Source: Rossellomorea sp036867415
Lineage (GTDB): Bacteria > Bacillota > Bacilli > Bacillales > Bacillaceae_B
Length of the DNA stretch: 64,000 nt
Reading direction: 5' to 3'
Assembly (NCBI RefSeq): GCF_036867415.1
Contig: NZ_JBAJHU010000005.1
Span: forward strand, 62,001 to 126,000
Of this stretch, positions 8,279 through 17,496 are shown piece by piece (positions within the stretch are counted from its first letter, which is position 1; the number at the start of each line of letters is the position of its first letter). The position numbers and the translations under genes were made by a program. The notes beneath the pieces were generated by a model. It saw only the letters and a list, made by a program, of their open reading frames with translations, had not been told where the DNA came from and made no database searches.

Positions 8279-9484
8279 ATGACCAATAAAAAAATGATGG
8301 GAGTGCTCGGCCTGCTCCCGATTCTTATGGTTTTGGGTAATTCCATGCTGATTCCCATTTTGCCGAGTATAGAAGAAGGACTGAAGATCGATGAGAGTTG
8401 GTCCGGTTGGATTTTAAGTTCATTTACCGTCCCTGCAGCTGTCTGTATTCCCTTCATAGGGTTCCTATCGGACAGATTCGGACGCAATATGCTGATTCAA
8501 TATTCTCTGTGGATCATCCTGACAGGAAGTGTGTTATGTGTTATAAGTGCCTGGTTGGAGAATCCAGCCTTCCTCTTCATGGGAGGGAGAGGTCTGCAGG
8601 GTGTTGGTGCCGCCGGTACGACACCACTTGCAATGGCTTTGGCAGGTGATTTGTTCAAGGGTGAAGAGCGTACGAAAGTATTGGGTTCGCTGGAAGTATT
8701 CAATGGAATAGGCAAGGTTGCTGCACCGATCATCGGTGCAGGATTAACCATTTTCCTGAGTTGGAATCACGCATTTTGGATATTTCCTTTGTTATGTGTT
8801 GTCATTCTCTTTGGGTTAAAGAAGAACATTAACGGGAAGCAGGATGGGAAACGTGATTATCGATTATGGAAATATGCAGGAGATCTTGCTGATGTTTTTG
8901 CAGCTAAAAGTTTATTGCTGCTCCCTCTTTATTTAATCGGAGGAATCGGTTTATTTCTATTATTCGGCATCCTGTTCTTTCTTTCCTACCATATTGAAAA
9001 TACTTTTCATATTGATGGGTTTTTTAAAGGGTTTTCTTTTATTTTTCCTCTTGGTGCCATGACGATTGCTTCCACTTGGTGTGCCCGATCGGTTAAGGAC
9101 GATGAAGGGAAAGGCTGGTGTTATATGAAATGGGGAATCGCTCTGATGACTGTACCGCTGGGAGCATTGCTTTTCTTTCATTCATTGGCATCCCTGCTGT
9201 TCTGGATAACAATTTGCTTCGGAGGATTAGGCTTGATTCTGCCTGTACTCAATACCTTTATTACAGGAAGCGTGGATGAAGGAGAGAGAGGGTTTGTCGT
9301 AAGCATGTATGGAGCTGCGAGATTTCTTGGGGTGGCGATGGGTCCCATTGCTTATTCGGTGTGGAAAGAAGATGTGCTTAAGATGTATTTCATCTCATTT
9401 CTTTTTTCCATGATAAACATTCTTCTATACGTCCTGGTTGCTTATCGAAAAAAAGGAAACATACAAAATCTCCGCTTGAATTGA
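8279..9484 (+). CDS. MFS drug/metabolite exporter
   Basis: A 401-residue major facilitator with about 12 membrane helices. The loop 2-3 motif GFLSDRFGRN and the export-type motif GAGLTIFLSWNHAF region (antiporter motif C-like, GRGLQGVGAAG) place it in the drug:H+ antiporter branch. Substrate unknown. ATG 8279 has AAAGGAG 9-10 nt upstream; a longer frame from TTG 8258 overlaps that site. It is not the usual B. subtilis gene at this place (yqgA region), so it looks like a lineage-specific gene. Confidence 0.85.
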   Translation: MTNKKMMGVLGLLPILMVLGNSMLIPILPSIEEGLKIDESWSGWILSSFTVPAAVCIPFIGFLSDRFGRNMLIQYSLWIILTGSVLCVISAWLENPAFLFMGGRGLQGVGAAGTTPLAMALAGDLFKGEERTKVLGSLEVFNGIGKVAAPIIGAGLTIFLSWNHAFWIFPLLCVVILFGLKKNINGKQDGKRDYRLWKYAGDLADVFAAKSLLLLPLYLIGGIGLFLLFGILFFLSYHIENTFHIDGFFKGFSFIFPLGAMTIASTWCARSVKDDEGKGWCYMKWGIALMTVPLGALLFFHSLASLLFWITICFGGLGLILPVLNTFITGSVDEGERGFVVSMYGAARFLGVAMGPIAYSVWKEDVLKMYFISFLFSMINILLYVLVAYRKKGNIQNLRLN

Positions 9485-9554
9485 GACTTGTATGTTTCAG
9501 TCACCGCTTGAACTATAGTGCCCGGGGAAATCGCCCTCTTAACAAGGGGTTAGA

Positions 9555-10328
9555 TTAAGCATTACTCTTTGGCCGCGGTATTTCTTTAATGACCAGATAC
9601 ATGATCACCGTCATCACGAACCAGTCCAATAATGGAGCAGCGGCAATCGACGTTTGTAATACCTTCATCAGGGTAAAAAAGAGTGTAGAAACGGTTGCTG
9701 AATAAGCAGCTACCCGAAAGCTTTGCCGATATTTCATATTTCGCTTGATGAGATTTGCAATCAACACTCCGATCATTGCGAAAATGGACACTTTCAAAAA
9801 CATCAGCCCTGAAGCGAAAAGATAAAGAATGAGCAGGGCGGCAGGAAGCAGAATCCATTTCAAAGAAAGGATCGAGTCAATCACATCAATTATCATTTCA
9901 TCCGTAACCGAGAACTGACTGAAAGCTGAGTAAGAATTGGTTTGCCTATTTCCATCATTGATGACAACCAACTGATTTTCCAGAAAAGCGATTGTATTCC
10001 CCTCAAGTTCCAAGTCGCCTTCCTCTATTTTACCCGTGCTGTCAAATATAATGATCATATCATCCTTTTCGACTGTCAGAGGCTGATTTTCTTCTGAGGT
10101 AAGGGAACCGTTTTCAATGGAAAAAGATGGAATGTCATTCTCTAATGATTCCTTGACAAACTGTAAAGAAGAGGAGGAAAAAGTGATGAACTGTACAGTT
10201 GTCGGCAAGATGGAGATCAATACAAGAAGAAAAACGTAACGAATCGTTTTACCAATACCCTGAAAACGGAATGTAACAATATCCTTAGGGGAATAAATAC
10301 TCTTATACAATTGTTGAAACAGGTTCAT
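9555..10328 (-). CDS. yqgB: DUF1189 membrane protein (YqgB-like)
   Basis: A 257-residue protein with a first membrane helix (residues ~30-48), a ~110-residue external region, and three or four further helices at the C-terminal half. The N terminus NLFQQLYKSIYSPKDIVTFRFQGIGKTI is typical of DUF1189 (YqgB/YvdJ). Function unknown. It is divergent from the Na/Pi cotransporter gene with a Fur/PerR-like palindrome between them. Confidence 0.75.
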   Translation of the reverse strand: MNLFQQLYKSIYSPKDIVTFRFQGIGKTIRYVFLLVLISILPTTVQFITFSSSSLQFVKESLENDIPSFSIENGSLTSEENQPLTVEKDDMIIIFDSTGKIEEGDLELEGNTIAFLENQLVVINDGNRQTNSYSAFSQFSVTDEMIIDVIDSILSLKWILLPAALLILYLFASGLMFLKVSIFAMIGVLIANLIKRNMKYRQSFRVAAYSATVSTLFFTLMKVLQTSIAAAPLLDWFVMTVIMYLVIKEIPRPKSNA

Positions 10329-10412
10329 ATCGAATATGTACTCCTTTCCGTAACCACATATTCATTCTAAGCCTGATTCAAAGTCAAAGGCAAGAGTTAC
10401 CCAAACCTAAAT

Positions 10413-10427
10413 TGATAATAATTATAA
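10413..10427. promoter_or_regulatory. Fur/PerR-like 7-1-7 palindrome
   Basis: TGATAAT-A-ATTATAA is one base away from the Fur-type (TGATAATNATTATCA) and one base away from the PerR-type (TTATAATNATTATAA) box of Bacillus. It lies 85 bp upstream of the DUF1189 start and about 150 bp upstream of the cotransporter start. Very AT-rich surroundings weaken the case. Confidence 0.45.
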
Positions 10428-10574
10428 TTTGTAATATTTTTGTAATAAAACTGCACTTTTATTAACCTATTGTAAATTCGGGGTAAAAACTATTTACGGA
10501 TTCTATAAAATGTATTAAAAATGGTATGGGGTTTTTGTTGTTAAATGTCGAAATTTTAAGTAGGGGTTGAAAAA

Positions 10575-12203
10575 ATGGAATTAAATTGGCAAGAGATGTT
10601 GTTCCAGTTCTTTGGCGGACTGGGGATATTCCTCTTTGGAATAAAGTACATGGGTGACGGCCTGCAAAAGTCTGCAGGAGAACGCCTGAAAGACATTCTT
10701 GATAAGTTCACGACCAATCCTTTCATGGGTGTGCTTGCAGGGGTATTCGTTACTGTCCTGATCCAATCAAGCAGTGGTACGACAGTTATCGTCGTAGGTC
10801 TGGTAAGTGCCGGATTCATGACGCTGAGACAAGCCATCGGTGTGATCATGGGTGCCAATATCGGTACGACTGTCACTGCATTCATCATCGGATTTGATAT
10901 TGGTGCTTACGCATTGCCTATCATTGCTGTCGGCACAATTCTGCTCTTCTTCTTTAAGAATAAAAAAGTTCAGAACTTCGGTCAGATGATCTTTGGTTTC
11001 GGTGCATTATTCTATGGACTTGAATTAATGGGCGGGGGAATGAAACCTCTTCGATCCCTTGAAGCCTTCCATGACCTGACTGTAAGCATGAGTTCCAATC
11101 CGATCCTTGGAGTTGTAATTGGTACTTTATTTACCGTAATCGTACAAAGTTCTTCGGCAACGATCGGAATTTTGCAGGAACTGTATAGTTCGAACCTGGT
11201 GGATATCAATGCTGCCCTGCCGATTTTATTCGGTGACAATATTGGGACGACCATCACGGCAGTATTAGCTGCACTCGGTGCATCTGTAGCGGCAAGAAGA
11301 GCAGCTGCAGTCCATGTAATGTTCAACCTGATCGGAACGACAATCTTCTTGATTGCCCTTCCTTTATTTGAAAAGTTCGTATTGTTCCTGCAGGCGCAAT
11401 TGGACTTGAATGAGCCAATGACGATTGCTTTTGCACATGGAACGTTCAACATAACAAATACGGCTATACAATTCCCTTTCATCGCGTTACTTGCACTTAT
11501 TGTAACGAAACTGATTCCTGGTCAGGATACATTTGTTGATTCAAATTCCAAGCATTTGGATCCCGTGTTTATCGAGCAGTCACCTTCCATCGCATTAGGT
11601 CAGGCGAAAGAAGAGGTTCTTCGCATGGGTCAATTTTCAGTAAGGGGTTTACAAGAAACAAATGAATTCCTGAAGACAAAAAGCTCGAAAAATGCAGAGG
11701 CTGCCTATCAGATCGAAGGAGCCATCAATAACCTTGATAAGAAAATTACCAATTATTTAGTGGATCTTTCTTCTTCTTCATTATCAGAGGGGGAATCAGA
11801 ACGACATTCCATCCTGATGGATACTGTACGCGACATTGAAAGGATCGGCGATCACTTTGAAAATATCGTTGAATTGATTGAGTATCAGCAATCCAATAAA
11901 GTGAAAATTACTGATGACGCCATGGAAGACCTTGAAACTATGTTCAATTTAACGATCGATACTGTCGAGAGATCCCTTGAATCGCTGGATCTTAACGATA
12001 CAGATATCGCCCGTGAAGTGGCCGAAAAAGAAGACCAGATCGATAAAATGGAAAGAAAGCTCCGTAAGCAGCATATCCTTCGTATGAATGAAGGAAAATG
12101 TTCAGGACAGGCAGGTATCGTATTTGTTGATATCATCAGCAACCTTGAACGTATCGGTGACCATGCCGTAAATATTGCAGAAGCAGTATTAGGTGTAGAA
12201 TAA
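10575..12203 (+). CDS. Na+/phosphate cotransporter with C-terminal PhoU domain
   Basis: A 542-residue protein. Residues ~1-320 hold the two inverted Na/Pi cotransporter repeats, each with a QSSS motif (QSSSGTTVIVVG and QSSSATIGIL) and a GANIGTT/GDNIGTT motif. Residues ~340-540 are a PhoU-like three-helix bundle with the E-R-I-G-D motifs (DIERIGDHFENI, NLERIGDHAVNI). The NptA/YjbB family moves phosphate, with bacterial members often working as exporters; direction is not decidable here. The gene stands alone with its own terminator and precedes the yqgC gene. Confidence 0.9.
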   Translation: MELNWQEMLFQFFGGLGIFLFGIKYMGDGLQKSAGERLKDILDKFTTNPFMGVLAGVFVTVLIQSSSGTTVIVVGLVSAGFMTLRQAIGVIMGANIGTTVTAFIIGFDIGAYALPIIAVGTILLFFFKNKKVQNFGQMIFGFGALFYGLELMGGGMKPLRSLEAFHDLTVSMSSNPILGVVIGTLFTVIVQSSSATIGILQELYSSNLVDINAALPILFGDNIGTTITAVLAALGASVAARRAAAVHVMFNLIGTTIFLIALPLFEKFVLFLQAQLDLNEPMTIAFAHGTFNITNTAIQFPFIALLALIVTKLIPGQDTFVDSNSKHLDPVFIEQSPSIALGQAKEEVLRMGQFSVRGLQETNEFLKTKSSKNAEAAYQIEGAINNLDKKITNYLVDLSSSSLSEGESERHSILMDTVRDIERIGDHFENIVELIEYQQSNKVKITDDAMEDLETMFNLTIDTVERSLESLDLNDTDIAREVAEKEDQIDKMERKLRKQHILRMNEGKCSGQAGIVFVDIISNLERIGDHAVNIAEAVLGVE

Positions 12204-12220
12204 TAGAAGTACGCAGCGTT

Positions 12221-12256
12221 AAAGACTGACTCAAAAGCTGAGTCAGTCTTTTTTTT
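12221..12256 (+). terminator. Terminator of the Na/Pi cotransporter gene
   Basis: AAAGACTGACTC (12221-12232) pairs with GAGTCAGTCTTT (12240-12251) and is followed by a T-run. Confidence 0.92.
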
Positions 12257-12274
12257 AGAAGGGAGGTACTAGTA

Positions 12275-12754
12275 ATGGAAATCCTTTATTGGACAATTAT
12301 CATCATTCTGATGGTTCTATCGTTTGCAGGACTGGTTTATCCAATCATACCAAGTGTTCTGTTTCTGTTGGCAAGCTTTGTGCTTTACGGTGTCTTCTTC
12401 GATTTTTCACCATTCAATTGGCTTTTCTGGACCGTGCAGCTCCTTTTTGTACTGTTGTTATTCGGGGCAGATTATTTAGCAAACTTAGTTGGTGTGAAAA
12501 GGTTCGGCGGTACCAAAGCCGGGATATGGGGCAGCACGATCGGACTTATGATCGGTCCTTTCGTCATACCCGTCTTCGGTATCATCCTTGGTCCATTTCT
12601 TGGAGCAATCATCGGTGAATGGATCGTACATCGATCATCATTCAAGAAAACCATCAAAGTCGGAATCGGCTCCGTAGTTGGATTTATCTCGAGTGTATTC
12701 ACCAAAGGTCTGATCCAGCTTGTAATGGTCATTTACTTTTTTCTTATCATTTAA
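12275..12754 (+). CDS. yqgC: DUF456 membrane protein YqgC
   Basis: A 159-residue, strongly hydrophobic protein with about four helices and glycine-rich helix-helix motifs (GLVYPIIPSVLF, GGTKAGIWGSTIGLMIGPF, GPFLGAIIGEW). This matches DUF456/YqgC, which precedes sodA in B. subtilis as it does here. Function unknown. RBS GGGAGG 8 nt upstream. Confidence 0.87.
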   Translation: MEILYWTIIIILMVLSFAGLVYPIIPSVLFLLASFVLYGVFFDFSPFNWLFWTVQLLFVLLLFGADYLANLVGVKRFGGTKAGIWGSTIGLMIGPFVIPVFGIILGPFLGAIIGEWIVHRSSFKKTIKVGIGSVVGFISSVFTKGLIQLVMVIYFFLII

Positions 12755-12921
12755 TCTTTGTTAATGGTGTTTCGGTTTGGATAGTTCCATCTGTATATGG
12801 GCACCTTAGTTTTGTAAGAAAAGCAAATCAAAATATTTGAACAGATATAGGAGATTTGGTAATCTTATACTGAAACGACCTGAAAAGTTTTCAGGAAACT
12901 TACATAGGGAGGAATTTTATC

Positions 12922-13530
12922 ATGGCTTACAAATTACCCGAATTACCTTATGCATATGACGCTTTAGAGCCTCATATCGATAAGGAAACAATGAACATCC
13001 ACCACACAAAACACCATAACGCATACGTAACAAAAGTAAATGATGCACTGCAAGGACATGACGACCTTCTAAACAAATCAATTGAAGATCTAGTTTCCAA
13101 CTTAGATGCAGTTCCGGAAGGAGCACGTACAGCTGTGCGCAACAATGGCGGCGGTCACGCGAACCATTCACTATTCTGGACGGTCCTTTCTCCAAACGGC
13201 GGAGGAGCTCCAAGCGGAGATTTAGCTGATGCCATCACATCCAAGTTCGGAAGCTTTGACAAGTTCAAAGAAGAATTCGCTAATGCAGGTGCAACACGCT
13301 TCGGTTCCGGCTGGGCTTGGCTTGTAGTGAACAATGGTGAATTGGAAGTGACAAGCACCCTGAACCAGGACAGCCCATTGATGGAAGGCAAGACTCCTAT
13401 CCTTGGACTTGATGTTTGGGAGCATGCTTACTACCTGAACTATCAAAACCGTCGCCCTGACTACATCAATGCTTTTTGGAATGTAGTTAACTGGGACGAA
13501 GTTGCAAAACGTTATTCTTCTGCTAAATAA
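12922..13530 (+). CDS. sodA: Manganese superoxide dismutase SodA
   Basis: A 202-residue Mn/Fe-type superoxide dismutase converting superoxide to hydrogen peroxide and oxygen. Metal ligands are seen in HHTKHHNAYV (first His), GGHANHSLFW (second His) and the DVWEHAYYLNYQNRR signature (Asp and His). The residue pattern GGGAPSGDL favours manganese. RBS GGGAGG sits 8 nt before ATG. It is monocistronic, with a ~165-bp promoter region and its own terminator. Confidence 0.96.
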   Translation: MAYKLPELPYAYDALEPHIDKETMNIHHTKHHNAYVTKVNDALQGHDDLLNKSIEDLVSNLDAVPEGARTAVRNNGGGHANHSLFWTVLSPNGGGAPSGDLADAITSKFGSFDKFKEEFANAGATRFGSGWAWLVVNNGELEVTSTLNQDSPLMEGKTPILGLDVWEHAYYLNYQNRRPDYINAFWNVVNWDEVAKRYSSAK

Positions 13531-13545
13531 TTTCAGAATACACAT

Positions 13546-13580
13546 GAGAGGGAGGTTCTTTTTAGAACCTCTCTTTTTTC
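13546..13580 (+). terminator. Terminator of sodA
   Basis: GAGGTTCT (13552-13559) pairs with AGAACCTC (13564-13571), extended by further G-C and G-T pairs, followed by a T-run. Confidence 0.9.
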
Positions 13581-13636
13581 TGCATAACTTCCTTCCCTTT
13601 TTCAAAAGATAGGGGTACGTAAAAGGGGAGTTATAA

Positions 13637-14854
13637 ATGAGCAGGTTTAAACGAATATTGGGTGACATTGATTTAACAAGAGACCTTACATTGTTATTGC
13701 TGATCGGGGGATTGTATTCACTGAGTATCGCTTTATCGAATACGTTCGTGAATATTTACTTGTGGAAGCAGTCAGGTGAATTCCTCGATCTCGGGATTTA
13801 CAATTTGACGGTAGTGATTTTTCAACCGTTGACGTTCATCTTAGCGGGAAGGCTTGCGAAGAAAGTTGACAGGGTCATCGTTCTGAGGTTCGGTGTTATT
13901 TTTTTGGCCTTGTTTTACATATCCGTTCTGGCATTCGGGGAATCTGCAGAGGATTTATTGATTGTCCTCGGCGCATTGCTTGGGATAGGTTATGGATTCT
14001 ATTGGCTGGCATTTAATGTACTTACATTTGAAATTACGGAACCCGAGACCAGGGATTTCTTTAATGGTTTTCTCGGGACTCTGACCTCTGCCGGGGGGAT
14101 GCTCGGTCCCATTCTTGCAGGTTTTATCATTTCAAGGTTTACATCTTTCAAGGGATATACAATCGTATTCGGCATTTCCCTTGCGTTATTCACTGTTGCT
14201 GTTCTGTTAAGCTTTTTCTTGAAGAGACGGCCAGCTTCCGGCCGCTATTTGTTTGTAAGGGTATTCGAGGAAAGACAACATAACAATAACTGGCGGCTGA
14301 TCACCAATGCTCACTTCTTTCAGGGGCTCCGGGAAGGGACATTTGTGTTCATCATTTCCGTGTTTGTGTTCATCAGTACGGGAAGTGAATTTGCGATAGG
14401 TACGTTCGGACTGATTAATTCCGGGATCGCCTTCATCGGTTATTATACGGTTTCGAGAATCATCAAGAAACAATATCGAAAGCGCGCGATTCTGATCGGG
14501 GGCATGCTGCTTTATCTTTCGATCTTCCTCATCGTATTCGACGTGACCTACACCAAGCTATTGCTGTATGCTGCCACAATCGCCATTGCCTACCCGATAT
14601 TACTGGTACCTTATATATCCATGACGTATGACGTCATCGGGTCGGGGTGGAAAGCTGCGGAAATGAGGATTGAATATATCGTCGTGAGAGAAATTTTTTT
14701 GAATCTTGGCAGGATCGTTTCGGTAGTGGCATTTATTATAGCCGTTACTTATTTCAGTCATGAACAGAGCATCCCTGTCCTCCTCATGCTCCTTGGCGCC
14801 GGACATACGTTGATTTACTTCTTTGTAAGAAAAGTGGAGCTGCCTGCATCCTGA
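13637..14854 (+). CDS. yqgE: MFS transporter YqgE
   Basis: A 405-residue major facilitator with ~12 helices and the motif AGRLAKKVDRV in the helix 2-3 loop. It occupies the sodA-yqgE-pbpA position of B. subtilis, and its N terminus (DLTRDLTLLLLIGGLYSLS) is of the YqgE type. Substrate unknown. RBS AGGGGAG is 7 nt upstream of the ATG. Confidence 0.85.
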   Translation: MSRFKRILGDIDLTRDLTLLLLIGGLYSLSIALSNTFVNIYLWKQSGEFLDLGIYNLTVVIFQPLTFILAGRLAKKVDRVIVLRFGVIFLALFYISVLAFGESAEDLLIVLGALLGIGYGFYWLAFNVLTFEITEPETRDFFNGFLGTLTSAGGMLGPILAGFIISRFTSFKGYTIVFGISLALFTVAVLLSFFLKRRPASGRYLFVRVFEERQHNNNWRLITNAHFFQGLREGTFVFIISVFVFISTGSEFAIGTFGLINSGIAFIGYYTVSRIIKKQYRKRAILIGGMLLYLSIFLIVFDVTYTKLLLYAATIAIAYPILLVPYISMTYDVIGSGWKAAEMRIEYIVVREIFLNLGRIVSVVAFIIAVTYFSHEQSIPVLLMLLGAGHTLIYFFVRKVELPAS

Positions 14855-14867
14855 ATATGTAAATACG

Positions 14868-14902
14868 TTCAAGGGGAGGGATTTATTTCCTCCCCTTGTT
14901 CT
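14868..14902 (+). terminator. Stem-loop after yqgE
   Basis: Perfect 10-bp stem CAAGGGGAGG (14870-14879) / CCTCCCCTTG (14889-14898). The trailing T-run is short, so it may be a pause or mRNA end structure. Confidence 0.6.
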
Positions 14903-14933
14903 GCGATTTCCTTTCCGTAAGAGTAGAAAAAGG

Positions 14934-14985
14934 AATCCATTTTCTATAAAATAAAGGATGGACAGAAAATGGATTTCATTATTTT
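14934..14985 (+). terminator. Second stem-loop before pbpA
   Basis: AATCCATTTTCT (14934-14945) pairs perfectly with AGAAAATGGATT (14964-14975), followed by a T-rich stretch. It lies 25 bp ahead of the pbpA start, so it may end yqgE transcripts or attenuate read-through into pbpA. Confidence 0.55.
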
Positions 14986-15009
14986 TACATAGAGGAAGGA
15001 CTGGAACGT

Positions 15010-17187
15010 TTGAAGAAAAGTAAGAAAAGAAAAAAGACTCATGTCCCCGCAAGGATGAATTTGCTGTTTTTTGCGGTGTTCTTGTTATTCTCTCTTTTGG
15101 TTCTAAGATTGGGACTCGTTCAAATTGTGAATGGAGAAAGCTATAAAAATGAAGTGGAACGAACTGAAGATGTCGTCGTTAAAACGAGTGTCCCCCGCGG
15201 GAAAATCTTCGACAGATACGGAAATGTGATTGTCGATAACATCCCGTTAAATGCAATCACATATACAAGGACAAACAACACTTCAATCGAAGAAATGTTC
15301 GATGTGGCAGCAAAGCTTTCCGATTATATTGAGAAAGATGCCAAAGAAGTGACAGAGCGTGATAAGAAAGATTATTGGATTATTAAAAATAAGAAAAAAG
15401 CTGAAGAAAAAGTTTCCGAAAAAGAAATACAAAAGCTACAAAACAATGAAGATTTGTCAGAGGAAGACGTCAATGCTGAAGTATATCAAATGAGACTTGA
15501 CCGTATCACGAAGGAAGAACTTTCGGCATTGACGAAAAAAGATCTCGAAACAATCGCCATTTATCGGGAATTTACAAACGGATATGCGCTGAACCCGCAA
15601 ATCGTAAAAAATGAAGGTGTCACACCCGAGGAGTTTGCAGTGGTCAGTGAACATTTAAGCGAACTGCCGGGAGTCAATACGACGACTGACTGGAAACGAT
15701 CGTATGTATTTGATGATACGCTTCGAACGATTCTCGGGAATGTATCATCCACTCGTGAAGGTCTGCCGAAAGATCTGGTCAATACCTACCTTGCAAGGGA
15801 CTACAATCGGAATGACCGGGTGGGCAAGAGCTATGTTGAGCTCCAATACGAAGAGGTTCTTCAAGGACAGAAAGAACAGATCAAAAATGTGACCAAAGGC
15901 GGAAGTGTGCTTGAATCCCTGTTGATCCAGGAAGGGCAGCGAGGGAAAGATGTTGTTCTGACGATTGATATGGAATTGCAGCGTGAAGTCGAGAAGATCA
16001 TCGAAGAAGAGTTGATGAAGCAAGTGGTCAACCGCAGCGAGTCGCCTGACCTTGACCGTGCCTATGTTGTCATGATGGATCCAAGTACCGGTGAAATCCT
16101 TGCCATGGCAGGAAAACAATATGTGAAGAACCCTGATACGGGTAAATATGAGATGCGTGATGCCGCCCTAGGTACTTTCACATCTACTTATGAAGTAGGT
16201 TCGGTAGTGAAGGGGGCAACCGTTCTGACAGGCTATATGACCGGCAAGCTGACCCCGGGTGAAGTATTGGTCGATGAGCCTATCATCATCGGCCGCGAAG
16301 GTACTCCGAAGACTTCCTGGTTCAATCGTTATGGCAGCATCCCGATGTCGGATTTATTCGCCCTTGAGAAGTCATCTAATGCTTATATGTTCAAAGTTGC
16401 AATGAGAATTAACGGACAGCAATACGTTCCCCGTGCAAATATGGGCATTAATCCCGATGCAATTAAAACATTCCGCAATCATTTCTCACAATTCGGTTTG
16501 GGTGTATCTACGGGTATCGATTTACCAGGTGAGGCAAGCGGCATAGAGGGTGAAATGACTAATCCCGGTCTGCTTCTCGATTTCGCAATCGGTCAGTTTG
16601 ACACCTATTCAACAATGCAGCTCGCACAGTATGTATCCACCATCGCTAATGACGGATATCGCGTAGAGCCGCACATTATGAAAGAAATCAGGGAACCCAC
16701 CAATGAAAAAGACATGCTCGGGCCGGTATTATTCGAAAAAGAAACAAATGTCTTGAACCGGGTCGAAGCTACCCCATCTCAGATTGAACATGTCCAAAAA
16801 GGGTTTTATCGTGTATATCATTCACCTGATGGCACCGCCTATACACAGTTCAAGGATGCTCCGTACAATGCGGCCGGTAAATCAGGGACCGCAGAAACAT
16901 TCATTGACGGGAAACTGAGCTACAATACAACGCTGATCGGCTATGCACCATACGATCAGCCGGAAGTCGCGTATGCGACAATGGTTCCGGCCTCCCATGT
17001 GCAGGCAAGTGGAGTGGCCGATCCATACGTGAATAAGTATATTTCAAAACGCGTGATGGACAAGTACTTTGAACTGAAGAAGAAACGTGCAAAAGAAGTC
17101 GGAGATCCGACAACAGTCAATAAAAAGATCGAAAACGCTGATGAAGCAGAAAAAAGACAAGAAGAAGATCGAGTTGAAAATAACTGA
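15010..17187 (+). CDS. pbpA: Penicillin-binding protein 2A (class B transpeptidase)
   Basis: A 725-residue class B PBP that cross-links peptidoglycan during lateral wall growth in rods. One membrane anchor (residues ~17-38), a dimerisation region, then the transpeptidase domain with SVVK (catalytic Ser), SSN and KSGTAE motifs in order. Length and motifs match PbpA of B. subtilis. The start is TTG 15010 with AGGAAGGA 9 nt upstream. The highly charged C terminus (KKIENADEAEKRQEEDRVENN) is outside the catalytic fold. Confidence 0.94.
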   Translation: MKKSKKRKKTHVPARMNLLFFAVFLLFSLLVLRLGLVQIVNGESYKNEVERTEDVVVKTSVPRGKIFDRYGNVIVDNIPLNAITYTRTNNTSIEEMFDVAAKLSDYIEKDAKEVTERDKKDYWIIKNKKKAEEKVSEKEIQKLQNNEDLSEEDVNAEVYQMRLDRITKEELSALTKKDLETIAIYREFTNGYALNPQIVKNEGVTPEEFAVVSEHLSELPGVNTTTDWKRSYVFDDTLRTILGNVSSTREGLPKDLVNTYLARDYNRNDRVGKSYVELQYEEVLQGQKEQIKNVTKGGSVLESLLIQEGQRGKDVVLTIDMELQREVEKIIEEELMKQVVNRSESPDLDRAYVVMMDPSTGEILAMAGKQYVKNPDTGKYEMRDAALGTFTSTYEVGSVVKGATVLTGYMTGKLTPGEVLVDEPIIIGREGTPKTSWFNRYGSIPMSDLFALEKSSNAYMFKVAMRINGQQYVPRANMGINPDAIKTFRNHFSQFGLGVSTGIDLPGEASGIEGEMTNPGLLLDFAIGQFDTYSTMQLAQYVSTIANDGYRVEPHIMKEIREPTNEKDMLGPVLFEKETNVLNRVEATPSQIEHVQKGFYRVYHSPDGTAYTQFKDAPYNAAGKSGTAETFIDGKLSYNTTLIGYAPYDQPEVAYATMVPASHVQASGVADPYVNKYISKRVMDKYFELKKKRAKEVGDPTTVNKKIENADEAEKRQEEDRVENN

Positions 17188-17198
17188 AGCAATGATTG

Positions 17199-17233
17199 AA
17201 AAGCTGATCCCGCCGAAGGGTCAGCTTTTTTTA
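17199..17233 (+). terminator. Terminator of pbpA
   Basis: AAAAGCTGATCC (17199-17210) pairs with GGGTCAGCTTTT (17218-17229, one G-T pair) and is followed by a T-run. Confidence 0.9.
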
Positions 17234-17395
17234 TTTATAGGGATAAAGATGGAATGGCAGTATGTTCTTTTCGAATGAATAAGTAATAACGCTCATGTTT
17301 CATCACGAGATGAATTTCTCATAAGTGAACCTTTCAAAGGTCAGTAATGGATGAAGCTTAACACTCTAAACGTTGAAACATAAATAATTGTCGAA

Positions 17396-17434
17396 TTTAC
17401 AAAACCTTTACAACCGATTAAAACCCAATTAACA
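17396..17434 (+). promoter_or_regulatory. PhoP box of the pst operon
   Basis: Four direct hexamers at exact 11-bp spacing: TTTACA (17396), TTTACA (17407), TTAAAA (17418), TTAACA (17429). This is the TT(A/C/T)A(C/T)A array recognised by phosphorylated PhoP in Bacillus. It ends 62 bp upstream of the pstS ATG, with a TATTAAT-like -10 region just downstream. Induction under phosphate starvation is expected. Confidence 0.92.
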
Positions 17435-17496
17435 CTAATCTATTAATCTTGTACTCGTAGGACAAAACAACCAAGTTTCTTAGGGGGAATTTAGGA

